From contig NZ_CP023407.1 of assembly GCF_003665435.1 (NCBI RefSeq), positions 3,224,001-3,288,000 on the forward strand: a DNA stretch of 64,000 bases. The letters are read 5' to 3'. Below, in pieces: positions 1 through 7,870 of the stretch. The DNA is from Streptomyces fungicidicus (GTDB lineage: Bacteria; Actinomycetota; Actinomycetes; Streptomycetales; Streptomycetaceae). Both the position numbers and the translations under genes were made by a program. How positions within the stretch are numbered: position 1 is the first letter of the stretch; every line of letters starts with the position of its first letter. The notes under the pieces were generated by a model, which saw nothing but the letters and a program-made list of their open reading frames with translations, had not been told where the DNA came from and did no database searches.

Positions 1-817
1 GCGGCGGGGGGACGTCCTTGATGAGCTCGTTGGCGGCCTCCACGCGGAAGCGCGGCTTCGACGTCCGTGCGGGAGCGCCGCGCCGCAGCCAGGCCAGCTC
101 CTTGCGGACCAGGTTCTGCCGCTTGACCTCCTCGGTGGCGGCGATGCGCTCGCGCTCCGCGCGGGCGAAGACGTAGTCGGAGTAGCCGCCCTCGTACTCG
201 TACACGGTGCCGCGCTGCACGTCCCACATGCGGGTGCAGACCTGGTCGAGGAACCAGCGGTCGTGGGTGACGCAGACGAGCGCGGACCGGCGCTCGCGCA
301 GGTGCCGGGCGAGCCAGGCGATGCCCTCGACGTCGAGGTGGTTGGTCGGCTCGTCGAGGACGATCAGGTCCTGCTCCTCGATGAGCAGCTTGGCGAGCGC
401 GATCCGGCGCCGCTCGCCGCCGGACAGCGGTCCGATGACGGTGTCCAGCCCCTTGGGGAACCCCGGCAGGTCCAGTCCGCCGAACAGTCCGGTCAGTACG
501 TCCCTGACCTTGGCGTTGCCGGCCCACTCGTGGTCGGCCATGTCGCCGATCACCTCGTGCCGGACGGTGGCCGCGGGGTCGAGGGAGTCGTGCTGGGTGA
601 GCACCCCGATGCGCAGCCCGCCGGAGTGCGTGACGCGCCCGGTGTCGGCCTCCTCCACCTTGGCGAGCATCCGGATGAGGGTGGTCTTGCCGTCGCCGTT
701 GCGCCCCACGACCCCGATCCGGTCCCCCTCGGAGACGCCGAGGGAGATCCCGTCGAGCAACGCGCGCGTGCCGTACACCTTGCTGACGTTCTCGACATTG
801 ACCAGATTGACGGCCAT
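1..817 (-). CDS. ABC-F family ATP-binding protein (3' part beyond window)
   Basis: This soluble twin-ATPase has no membrane segments and is expected to act on the ribosome as a translation factor or in antibiotic protection. ATG at 817 begins MAVNLVNVENVSKVYG. The first nucleotide-binding domain is complete: Walker A GRNGDGKTTL near residue 37, signature LSGGERRR near 135, and Walker B followed by LDEPTNHLD near 158. A basic, charged helical stretch (ERERIAATEEVKRQ and onward) follows and matches the inter-domain linker that defines the ABC-F class. The second ATPase domain lies off the left edge. The Walker A has GDG where GAG or GSG is commoner. The EttA/Uup/Vml-type subclass cannot be decided from half a protein. 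Confidence 0.9.
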   Translation of the reverse strand, partial: MAVNLVNVENVSKVYGTRALLDGISLGVSEGDRIGVVGRNGDGKTTLIRMLAKVEEADTGRVTHSGGLRIGVLTQHDSLDPAATVRHEVIGDMADHEWAGNAKVRDVLTGLFGGLDLPGFPKGLDTVIGPLSGGERRRIALAKLLIEEQDLIVLDEPTNHLDVEGIAWLARHLRERRSALVCVTHDRWFLDQVCTRMWDVQRGTVYEYEGGYSDYVFARAERERIAATEEVKRQNLVRKELAWLRRGAPARTSKPRFRVEAANELIKDVPPP

Positions 818-942
818 TACTCTCCTGCCCGGTGGATCGATCAGCTTTCAAGCGTAGGCCCTGACGGAGGGCTGCCGGAACGTGAGAAGGCGGCCGCTCT
901 CCGTGAGCGGGCGGGCGGCTGCCGTGGAGGGCGGCGGCGGGT

Positions 943-1836
943 TCAGACGAGCGCCGCGCCCGGTACCGGGCCCGCCGCCGTGCGCACGGTGCGGCAGGTG
1001 CCGGAGGCCCGCAGCGCGCCCGCGATCGCCTCCGCGCCCTCCGCGTCCCGGGCGAGGAACGCCGTGGTCGGCCCCGATCCCGAGACCAGCGAGGCCAGTG
1101 CCCCGGCGGCGCGTCCGGCGGCCAGCGTGTCCGCCAGTTCGGGGAACAGCGACAGCGCCGCCGGCTGAAGGTCGTTGGAGACGGCGGCGGCGAGCGCGTC
1201 GGCGTCCCCCTTTGCCAGTGCGCCCAGCAGGTCCTGCGAGGCGACGGGCCCGGGGATCTCCCGCCCCCGCGCCAGCCGGTCGAACTCCCGGAACACCGCC
1301 GGTGTCGAAAGGCCCCGTGCGGCCATCGCGAACACCCAGTGGAAGGCGCCGCCCACCTCGAGCTCCGTCAGCCGCTCACCGCGGCCCGTGCCCAGTGCCG
1401 CCCCTCCGACCAGGCTGAACGGCACGTCGCTGCCCAGCTCGGCGCAGAGGGCGAGGAGCTCCTCGCGCGAGGCGCCGGTCCCCCACAGCGCGTCGCAGGC
1501 CAGCAGGGCGCCCGCGCCGTCCGCGCTGCCGCCCGCCATGCCCCCGGCGACGGGGATGTCCTTGGCGATGTGCAGGTGCACGTCCGCGTCGCGGCCGTAC
1601 CGCTCGGCGAGCGCCAGGGCGGCGCGGGCGGCGAGGTTCGTACGGTCCAGGGGGACCTGGCCGGCGTCGGGGCCCGCGCAGGTCACCCGCAGCTCGTCGG
1701 CCGGGGTGACGGTCACCTCGTCGTACAGGCCGACCGCGAGGAAGACGTTGGCCAGGTCGTGGAAGCCGTCGGGGCGGGCCGCGCCGACCGCGAGCTGGAC
1801 GTTGACCTTGGCGGGGACTCGGACGGTGACGCTCAC
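943..1836 (-). CDS. ispE: 4-diphosphocytidyl-2-C-methyl-D-erythritol kinase
   Basis: Cytosolic GHMP kinase of the MEP isoprenoid pathway; it phosphorylates the 2-hydroxyl of CDP-methylerythritol. The N-terminus [15 protein letters not shown] holds the substrate-binding PAKVN motif. The glycine-rich ATP loop [15 protein letters not shown] lies near residue 95, and the C-terminal GHMP motif [12 protein letters not shown] near 260. At 297 aa the length is normal. I chose the GTG at 1836 because the PAKVN motif should lie within the first dozen residues, and because it overlaps the rsmA stop by four bases (GTGA), implying translational coupling. The rsmA-ispE pairing is conserved in actinobacteria (M. 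tuberculosis has ksgA-ispE). Confidence 0.95.
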   Translation of the reverse strand: MSVTVRVPAKVNVQLAVGAARPDGFHDLANVFLAVGLYDEVTVTPADELRVTCAGPDAGQVPLDRTNLAARAALALAERYGRDADVHLHIAKDIPVAGGMAGGSADGAGALLACDALWGTGASREELLALCAELGSDVPFSLVGGAALGTGRGERLTELEVGGAFHWVFAMAARGLSTPAVFREFDRLARGREIPGPVASQDLLGALAKGDADALAAAVSNDLQPAALSLFPELADTLAAGRAAGALASLVSGSGPTTAFLARDAEGAEAIAGALRASGTCRTVRTAAGPVPGAALV

Positions 1837-2723
1837 TGCTGGCCCGGCTCCTTCTTCTCGGTGTGCTGGGCGTTCTCGGCGATGCGCGCGAACTCCTCGA
1901 CGGTCAGCGACTCCCCCCGGGCCTGCGGGGAGACCCCCGCGGCGACCAGGGCGGCCTCCGCGGCGGCGGCCGATCCCGCCCACCCGGCGAGCGCGGCCCG
2001 CAGTGTCTTGCGGCGCTGGGCGAACGCCGCGTCGACGACGGCGAAGACCTCGCGCCGGGAGGCGGTCGTCTTCGGCGGCTCGGCGCGGCGGACCAGCGAG
2101 ACCAGGCCGCTGTCGACGTTCGGCGCCGGCCAGAACACGTTGCGCCCGATGGCACCGGCCCGCTTGACCTCCGCGTACCAGTTGGCCTTGACCGACGGGA
2201 CGCCGTACACCTTCGAGCCGGGGGCGGCGGCCAGCCGGTCGGCTACCTCCGACTGGACCATGACCAGGGTGCGCTCGATGCTCGGGAAGCGCTCCAGCAT
2301 GTGCAGCAGCACCGGGACCGCCACGTTGTAGGGGAGGTTCGCGACGAGCGCGGTCGGGGCGGGTCCCGGGAGCTCGGTGACGTGCATCGCGTCGGAGTGG
2401 ACCAGCGCGAACCGGCCGGCCCGCGCGGGCATGCGGGCGGCGACCGTCGCGGGCAGCGCGGCGGCGAGCACGTCGTCGATCTCGACGGCGGTGACCCGGT
2501 CGGCGGCCTCCAGGAGCGCCAGCGTGAGCGAGCCGAGGCCCGGGCCGACCTCGACGACCGTGTCGTCGGGGCGGACCCCGGCGGTGCGCACGATGCGGCG
2601 GACCGTGTTGGCGTCGATCACGAAGTTCTGGCCGCGCTGCTTGGTGGGCCGGACGCCGAGGGCGGCCGCCAGTTCACGGACGTCGGCGGGGCCCAGGAGG
2701 GCGTCAGGGGTGGGGCTGGTCAC
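1833..2723 (-). CDS. rsmA: 16S rRNA (adenine1518/1519-N6)-dimethyltransferase
   Basis: RsmA/KsgA dimethylates the two adjacent adenines in the 3'-terminal hairpin of 16S rRNA late in small-subunit assembly. Visible motifs are the SAM-binding [14 protein letters not shown] near residue 58, the acidic VTAVEIDD that follows it, and the family-defining NLPYN near 130. The C-terminal RNA-binding domain holds [12 protein letters not shown]. At 296 aa it is full length. Translation is coupled to ispE through the GTGA overlap. Only 34 bp separate it from tatD, with no room for the rpf-type gene found between these two genes in mycobacteria. Confidence 0.95.
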   Translation of the reverse strand: MTSPTPDALLGPADVRELAAALGVRPTKQRGQNFVIDANTVRRIVRTAGVRPDDTVVEVGPGLGSLTLALLEAADRVTAVEIDDVLAAALPATVAARMPARAGRFALVHSDAMHVTELPGPAPTALVANLPYNVAVPVLLHMLERFPSIERTLVMVQSEVADRLAAAPGSKVYGVPSVKANWYAEVKRAGAIGRNVFWPAPNVDSGLVSLVRRAEPPKTTASRREVFAVVDAAFAQRRKTLRAALAGWAGSAAAAEAALVAAGVSPQARGESLTVEEFARIAENAQHTEKKEPGQQ

Positions 2724-2757
2724 GGGACAAGGGTACGGGGCACGGTGACCGGGCAGG

Positions 2758-3648
2758 TCACGCCTGTGGATAACCGAAGGCGCGGGCCGTGTTCGCGCCG
2801 AGGGCGGCGGCGAGGGTGTCCTCGTCGACGCCCCGCACGGCCGCCATCGCCCGCACGGTCACCGGCACCAGGTAGGGGGCGCCCGGCCGCCCCCGGTAGG
2901 GCACCGGGGTCAGGAAGGGCGCGTCGGTCTCGACCAGGACCAGCTCCAGCGGGGCCACGGCGAGCGCGTCCCGCAGGTTCTGCGCGTTCTTGAAGGTGAC
3001 GTTCCCGGCGAACGACATGTAGTAGCCGGCGCTCGCGCAGATCTCCGCCATGTCGGCGTCCCCGGAGTAGCAGTGGAAGACGGTGCGCTCGGGGGCGCCC
3101 TCCTCCTTCAGCACCCGCAGCACGTCGGCGTGGGCGTCCCGGTCGTGGATGACGAGGGCCTTGCCGTGCCGCTTGGCGATCTCGATGTGGGCGCGGAAGG
3201 AACGCTCCTGCGCCTCCTTGCCCCCGGGGCCGGTGCGGAAGTGGTCCAGTCCGGTCTCGCCGACGCCCTTGACCTGGGGCAGCGCGGCCAGCCGGTCGAT
3301 CTCGGCGAGCGCCTCGTCCAGTCCGGCGTCGCCGCCGGGCTCGCGGGCGCCCTGCCGGGACCAGCCGTCGGGGTCCCCGTGGACGATGCGGGGTGCCTCG
3401 TTGGGGTGCAGGGCGACCGTCGCGTGGACGGCGTCGTACGCCGCGGCCGTCTCCGCCGCCCACCGGGACCCCTCGAGGTCGCAGCCGACCTGCACCACCG
3501 TCGTCACGCCCACGGACGCGGCCTTGGCGAGGGCCTCCTCCACCGTGCCGGACTGCATGTCGAGGTGGGTGTGCGAGTCCGCGACCGGTGTCCGCAGGGG
3601 TTCCGGGAGCGGCGGGGCGGCGTTCTTGTCGGGGGCGTTCGCAGGCAT
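2758..3648 (-). CDS. tatD: TatD family metal-dependent hydrolase/DNase
   Basis: TatD proteins are amidohydrolase-superfamily TIM barrels with 3'-5' DNase activity, linked to DNA quality control. The expected metal ligands are all visible: DSHTHLD near residue 24, the glutamate in [11 protein letters not shown] near 125, VIHDRDAH near 166, VFHCYSGD near 190, and the aspartate in [10 protein letters not shown] near 240. ATG at 3648 gives 296 aa. The gene lies head-on into rsmA and ispE on the same strand and probably shares their transcript. The substrate of the Streptomyces protein is unknown; only the enzyme class is firm. Confidence 0.9.
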   Translation of the reverse strand: MPANAPDKNAAPPLPEPLRTPVADSHTHLDMQSGTVEEALAKAASVGVTTVVQVGCDLEGSRWAAETAAAYDAVHATVALHPNEAPRIVHGDPDGWSRQGAREPGGDAGLDEALAEIDRLAALPQVKGVGETGLDHFRTGPGGKEAQERSFRAHIEIAKRHGKALVIHDRDAHADVLRVLKEEGAPERTVFHCYSGDADMAEICASAGYYMSFAGNVTFKNAQNLRDALAVAPLELVLVETDAPFLTPVPYRGRPGAPYLVPVTVRAMAAVRGVDEDTLAAALGANTARAFGYPQA

Positions 3649-3679
3649 GTCCCCGATCCTACGGAAAGCGGCGCGGGCG

Positions 3680-4087
3680 TCAGCCCGCCCTGCGGAAGGG
3701 GTGCAGCAGGTCCGACAGATGCCAGTGGTGACGCCCCGCCGGCGGCGGGGCGTCGTCGGGCTCCCACACGGCCTCGACGGGCCCGGCGGGCGGCACCCGG
3801 CGCTCGCGGTGGGCGGCGTTCCGGGCGGAGGCGACCCGGCCCGGCCGCATGATCCGTACGACGTGGCCGTCGCAGTGCCGGCAGGCCGGCCGGCTGAGCG
3901 GGGAGGGGACGATCCGTCCGTCGGCGACGTACAGCACGAACTCGTGGCCGTCGGCGCCGGTGTGGTGCTCTATCTCGTACGACTGCTCCCAGCCGTGGCC
4001 GCAGCGCATGCAGGCGAAGGAATACGACTCGTTGACGACGGCGGTGGCGCCCGCGCGCAGCGCGGCCCGTCCGGTGATCTCGGTCAT
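3680..4087 (-). CDS. Small zinc-ribbon protein of unknown function
   Basis: This 135-aa protein has two CxxC knuckles: CMRCGHGW near residue 26 and CRHCDGH near 71. A beta-rich segment (YEIEHHTGADGHEFVLYVAD) separates them. Four cysteines in this spacing should bind one zinc. The C-terminal third is proline- and histidine-rich and ends in HHWHLSDLLHPFRR. There is no signal peptide or membrane segment. It is separated from tatD by about 30 bp and could be its upstream operon partner. I do not recognise a named family; similar small Streptomyces proteins are annotated as hypothetical. Start ATG 4087. Confidence 0.7.
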   Translation of the reverse strand: MTEITGRAALRAGATAVVNESYSFACMRCGHGWEQSYEIEHHTGADGHEFVLYVADGRIVPSPLSRPACRHCDGHVVRIMRPGRVASARNAAHRERRVPPAGPVEAVWEPDDAPPPAGRHHWHLSDLLHPFRRAG

Positions 4088-4326
4088 GCCGACTCCTGTC
4101 GGTCCTCTGGAGGGGCGGATGCGCCCCGCCCACCAGTGGACTCCTCCGCGGACCGGAAGGCAGGCGGGGCAGCCGAGTGTTGGAGCCGATTTGGGGTCCC
4201 CTTGCCCGACCGGCCTCCGGACGGCCCCGGCGCTTTGCCTTCCGCACGGCTGCTTTACCCGCCCGTGGGGCGTCCGCTCACCGGAGGAGCGGCCTGCTCA
4301 GAGGGGTTTCGCGTCCCCGGCGCCGT
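4088..4326. other. Intergenic region with crossed inverted repeats
   Basis: No gene seen. A 6-bp hairpin at 4274-4292 (CCGCTC/GAGCGG) lies about 35 bases after the rsmI stop and may be its terminator. Two further pairs of complementary arms interleave: 4154-4162 with 4236-4244 (9 bp) and 4169-4175 with 4247-4253 (7 bp). The A-B-A'-B' order would allow a pseudoknot in RNA of either strand. The region is GC-rich, so chance pairing is possible. Confidence 0.35.
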
Positions 4327-5175
4327 TCACGCCCCCGCGTTCTTGGCCGCCACCACCGCGTCGAAGACCTGCCGCTTGGGCAGCCCGGCCGCCGCCGCCA
4401 CCGCGGCGATCGCCTCCTTGCGCCGCTCCCCGGCGTCCTCCCGCACCCGCACCCGCCGCACCAGCTCCGCCGCGTCGATCTCCTCGGGGCCCTGCTCCGG
4501 GGCGCCCTCGACGACCACGGTGATCTCGCCGCGCACGCCCTCGGCCGCCCACGCGGCCAGTTCGGCCAGCGGCCCCCGCCTGACCTCCTCGTACGTCTTG
4601 GTCAGCTCCCGGCAGACGGCGGCCCGGCGTTCCCCGCCGAACACCTCGGCCATCGCGGCGAGGGTGTCGTCGAGGCGGTGCGGGGCCTCGAAGTAGACGA
4701 GGGTGCGGCGCTCCCCGGCGACCTCCCGCAGCCGTCCCAGCCGCTCGCCGGCCTTCCGGGGCAGGAACCCCTCGAAGCAGAACCGGTCCACGGGCAGCCC
4801 GGACAGGGCGAGCGCGGTGAGCACGGCGGACGGGCCGGGCACCGCGGTGACCTTGATGTCCCGCTCGACGGCCGCCGCGACCAACCGGTACCCGGGGTCG
4901 GAGACCGACGGCATCCCCGCGTCCGTCACCAGCAGCACCCGCGCCCCGCCCGCCAGCTCCTCGACCAGCTCGGGCGTACGGGCGGACTCGTTGCCCTCGA
5001 AGTACGACACGACCCGGCCCCCGGGTGTGACGCCGAGCGCCTGGGTGAGACGGCGCAGCCGCCGCGTGTCCTCCGCGGCGACGACGTCGGCGCCCGCCAG
5101 TTCCTCCGCGAGCCGGGGCGGCGCGTCGGAGATGTCGCCGATGGGGGTGCCTGCGAGTACGAGGGTTCCGGTCAC
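4327..5175 (-). CDS. rsmI: 16S rRNA (cytidine1402-2'-O)-methyltransferase
   Basis: RsmI, a tetrapyrrole-methylase-fold enzyme, 2'-O-methylates C1402 in the decoding centre of 16S rRNA. The N-terminus MTGTLVLAGTPIGDISDAP holds the family's LxxxxTPIGN-like motif, here with GD in place of GN. AAEDTRRLRRL follows near residue 34, then the SAM-site segment LVTDAGMPSVSDPGYRLV near 80, and PGPSAVLTALALSGL near 118. The C-terminal RsmI HTH-like tail is present. At 282 aa it is full length. It is divergent from the protein mannosyltransferase gene at 5261; both starts lie within 90 bp. Confidence 0.93.
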   Translation of the reverse strand: MTGTLVLAGTPIGDISDAPPRLAEELAGADVVAAEDTRRLRRLTQALGVTPGGRVVSYFEGNESARTPELVEELAGGARVLLVTDAGMPSVSDPGYRLVAAAVERDIKVTAVPGPSAVLTALALSGLPVDRFCFEGFLPRKAGERLGRLREVAGERRTLVYFEAPHRLDDTLAAMAEVFGGERRAAVCRELTKTYEEVRRGPLAELAAWAAEGVRGEITVVVEGAPEQGPEEIDAAELVRRVRVREDAGERRKEAIAAVAAAAGLPKRQVFDAVVAAKNAGA

Positions 5176-5260
5176 GCCCCCATCCTCCCAGGAGCGGACG
5201 GAGGCGGGGCATACCGGCCATGAGCGGGACTCGCACAGCGCCGTTCCCTACGATGGCGCG

Positions 5261-7012
5261 GTGACCAGTACCGCGTCCTCCACGGACACCCGGCAGGACC
5301 AGGCACCGCACGAGCAGCGGCCGTCGTGGCAGCAGCGGCTGCGCCGTTTCGGCTACCCGGCGCCGGGGCGGGCGCCCTCGGGGGACGACGTCCGCGACCG
5401 CCTGGTACCGCCGTACACGGAGCCCTCGCCCCGGCTGTGGGACACGCTGGGCGTGCCGCCGCGGCTCGGGGGGCGGCTCACCCGCTGGTCGGCGTGGGGC
5501 GGTCCGCTGCTGGTCACGCTGCTGGCGGGGGTGCTCCGGTTCTGGAACCTGGGCAGCCCGAAGGCGGTGATATTCGACGAGACGTACTACGCCAAGGACG
5601 CGTGGGCGCTCATCCACCGCGGCTTCGAGGTCAACTGGGACAAGAACGCCAACGATCTGATCCTCTCGGGCGGCCCCGTCCCCATCCCGACGGACGCGGC
5701 GTACGTCGTGCATCCGCCGGTCGGGAAGTACGTGATCGGGCTGGGCGAGCTGATGTTCGACTTCGACCCGTTCGGCTGGCGGTTCATGACCGCCCTGCTC
5801 GGCACGGTCTCCGTGCTGATGCTGTGCCGGATCGGCCGGCGTCTGTTCCGCTCCACGTTCCTCGGCTGTCTGGCGGGCGCGCTGATGGCGGTGGACGGGC
5901 TGCACTTCGTGATGAGCAGGACCGCGCTGCTCGACGGCGTGCTGATGTTCTTCGTGCTCGCGGCCTTCGGCTGTCTGGTGGTCGACCGGGACCGGGCGCG
6001 GGAGAGACTCGCCGCGGCGCTGCCGGTGGACGCCGACGGCCGGGTCCGCCCGGACGCGTACCTCGCGGAGAACACCCGGATCGGCTTCCGGCCCTGGCGA
6101 CTGGCGGCCGGCCTGATGCTGGGCCTTGCGATCGGCACGAAGTGGAACGGCCTGTACATCACGGCCGCGTTCTGTGTGATGACGGTGCTGTGGGACGTCG
6201 GCGCGCGCCGGGTGGCGGGCGCCCGGCGGCCCCGTACGGCGGTCCTGAAGCGGGACCTGGGCTGGGCGTTCCTGTCGACCGTGCCGGTGGCGGTGGTCAC
6301 CTACTTCGCGTCCTGGATCGGCTGGATCCTCTCCCCGTCCGACGGCACGGGCGGCTACTACCGCGACTGGGCCACCAAGGACGGCAGGAGCAGCGACTGG
6401 TCCTGGCTGCTGCCCGACTGGTGGCGCAGCCTGTGGCACTACGAGAACCAGGTCTACGACTTCCACGTCGGCCTGTCCTCGCCGCACACCTACGAGTCCA
6501 ACCCGTGGAGCTGGATCGTCACGGGCCGCCCGGTGTCGTACTTCTACGAGTCCCCGGCCCCCGGCACGGACGGCTGCCCGGCGGACGCGGGCGAGAAGTG
6601 CGCCCGCGAGGTCCTGGCGCTGGGCACGCCCGTGCTGTGGTGGGTGGGCTGCTTCGCGCTCCTGTACGTCCTGTGGCGCTGGCTGTTCCGCCGGGACTGG
6701 CGGGCCGGCGCCATCGCCTGCGGCCTGCTGGCCGGCTACGCCCCCTGGTTCCTCTACCAGGAACGCACGATCTTCTTCTTCTACGCCATCGTCTTCCTCC
6801 CCTTCCTGTGCCTGGCGGTGGCGATGATGCTGGGCGCCCTCGTCGGCCCACCCCGCTCCACCGACGCCCGCCGCGTCGCGGGCGCGACGGCAGCGGGCGT
6901 CCTCACCCTGCTGATCGCCTGGAACTTCATCTACTTCTGGCCCATCTACACCGGCACGTCGATCCCCATCGACGACTGGCGGGCGCGGATGTGGCTGGAT
7001 ACGTGGGTCTAG
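5261..7012 (+). CDS. pmt: Dolichyl (polyprenyl)-phosphate-mannose-protein mannosyltransferase
   Basis: GT39 membrane glycosyltransferase that O-mannosylates secreted proteins from polyprenyl-phosphate-mannose at the outer face of the membrane. The GTG at 5261 opens a short cytoplasmic tail (VTSTASSTDTRQDQ) that precedes the first helix LLVTLLAGVLRFWNL near residue 85. The catalytic-loop acidic pair sits in IFDETYYAKDAWAL, right after that helix, as in the yeast and mycobacterial enzymes. About ten hydrophobic helices follow, ending in the PMT 4-TM C-terminal unit (ERTIFFFYAIVFLPFLCLAV). The 583-aa length is normal. In S. coelicolor, Pmt loss blocks phage phiC31 infection and sensitises cells to wall antibiotics; two PBP genes lie just downstream. 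Confidence 0.93.
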   Translation: MTSTASSTDTRQDQAPHEQRPSWQQRLRRFGYPAPGRAPSGDDVRDRLVPPYTEPSPRLWDTLGVPPRLGGRLTRWSAWGGPLLVTLLAGVLRFWNLGSPKAVIFDETYYAKDAWALIHRGFEVNWDKNANDLILSGGPVPIPTDAAYVVHPPVGKYVIGLGELMFDFDPFGWRFMTALLGTVSVLMLCRIGRRLFRSTFLGCLAGALMAVDGLHFVMSRTALLDGVLMFFVLAAFGCLVVDRDRARERLAAALPVDADGRVRPDAYLAENTRIGFRPWRLAAGLMLGLAIGTKWNGLYITAAFCVMTVLWDVGARRVAGARRPRTAVLKRDLGWAFLSTVPVAVVTYFASWIGWILSPSDGTGGYYRDWATKDGRSSDWSWLLPDWWRSLWHYENQVYDFHVGLSSPHTYESNPWSWIVTGRPVSYFYESPAPGTDGCPADAGEKCAREVLALGTPVLWWVGCFALLYVLWRWLFRRDWRAGAIACGLLAGYAPWFLYQERTIFFFYAIVFLPFLCLAVAMMLGALVGPPRSTDARRVAGATAAGVLTLLIAWNFIYFWPIYTGTSIPIDDWRARMWLDTWV

Positions 7013-7157
7013 CCGTGTTGGCGCCGCCGTCCTGCGGCGGACCGGCCGCCGACAGGTTGATTCCGACGTCCGGCGGAAAGACTGCCCTGGAGCCGGGAGC
7101 GAGCGCGGCCTGACCGCCGCGGGGCGAGTGCCGGTTCCGGATCCGCAGGGGGTACTG

Positions 7158-7718
7158 ATGGATCAGGGGTTGGCTGCGATCTTCGCAGGCGTAGCGGGCC
7201 TTGTCGGTACGGGCGTCGGGGGGATGGCCACGGCGTACGGCGCGCGCACCGGAGGCAACAAGATGCTGGAGACCGCGCATGCCCAGGTCCGGGCCCAGTC
7301 CAGTGCTGAGCACGGTCACTGGGTACGAGAGCAACGCCGGCAGGCGTGTACGGAGATAATCGACACCTACGGGATCTTCATGCTCGCGCTCAATCGCGTG
7401 ACGGACAACGTCTGGGTGAGCGTTCCGCCGACGGACAGCGACCTCGAAGCCGTGACAGTCGACGCACGGAACTTCCATCTCGCCGCCGAACGTCTGGCTC
7501 TGTGGGGTCCGGACGAACTCGTGGCGCTCGTTCCGCCGATCAGAGCGGCGGTGGAGGGCCTGCACTCCCTCGCCTTTGCCTCGTGCGACGTCGTGGCGAC
7601 GGCCAACCCTGTCGTGATCGATGACCACTACGACGCGTGCCGCGTCATGGGCGACTCGGCCAAGGCGGCGAGAGGGGCGTTCATGGCCGCCGCCCGCCGC
7701 ATCCTGGGCAGTCCCTGA
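7158..7718 (+). CDS. Hypothetical protein with one N-terminal membrane segment
   Basis: The 186-aa product has one glycine/alanine-rich hydrophobic N-terminal segment (residues 3-28, with AIFAGVAGLVGTGVGGMATA). A mainly helical soluble part follows, with DTYGIFMLALNRVTD and FHLAAERLALWGPDELVALV. ATG at 7158 was preferred to the in-frame GTG at 7128 because it has a GCAGGGGG ribosome-binding site about 7 bases upstream and starts directly before the membrane segment. The topology resembles accessory proteins widespread in Streptomyces that anchor a helical domain at the membrane. I do not recognise a family. It has an AT-richer, less biased codon mix than its neighbours, compatible with recent acquisition. 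Confidence 0.7.
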   Translation: MDQGLAAIFAGVAGLVGTGVGGMATAYGARTGGNKMLETAHAQVRAQSSAEHGHWVREQRRQACTEIIDTYGIFMLALNRVTDNVWVSVPPTDSDLEAVTVDARNFHLAAERLALWGPDELVALVPPIRAAVEGLHSLAFASCDVVATANPVVIDDHYDACRVMGDSAKAARGAFMAAARRILGSP

Positions 7719-7822
7719 CCTCCCTCACCGAGCTCCCGGGAGTCTCTGTTCGGACAACAAAGGGGAACGGCGGGCCCGGGGGGCGGCTGTGGCGCATAGA
7801 GTGCTCACTCACCCGGGCTTTT

Positions 7823-7834
7823 TGAACGCGTTCA
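7823..7834. promoter_or_regulatory. Perfect 12-bp palindrome upstream of PBP gene
   Basis: TGAACGCGTTCA is an exact palindrome 36 bp before the ATG of the penicillin-binding protein gene, inside the only gap (7719-7870) between that gene and the hypothetical protein. It follows a run of five T. It could be an operator for an unidentified dimeric regulator. No matching regulator is encoded next to it. Confidence 0.35.
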
Positions 7835-7870
7835 TAAGATGCGGGAGGCCCGGTCGAGGGGGAGCGTTCG

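Noticed and set aside
263..1168. Long reading frames on the plus strand opposite the ABC-F and ispE genes
   Set aside because: They are shadows of a high-GC genome: no recognisable domain, Arg/Pro/Gly-rich composition, and they lie opposite genes with clear active-site motifs.
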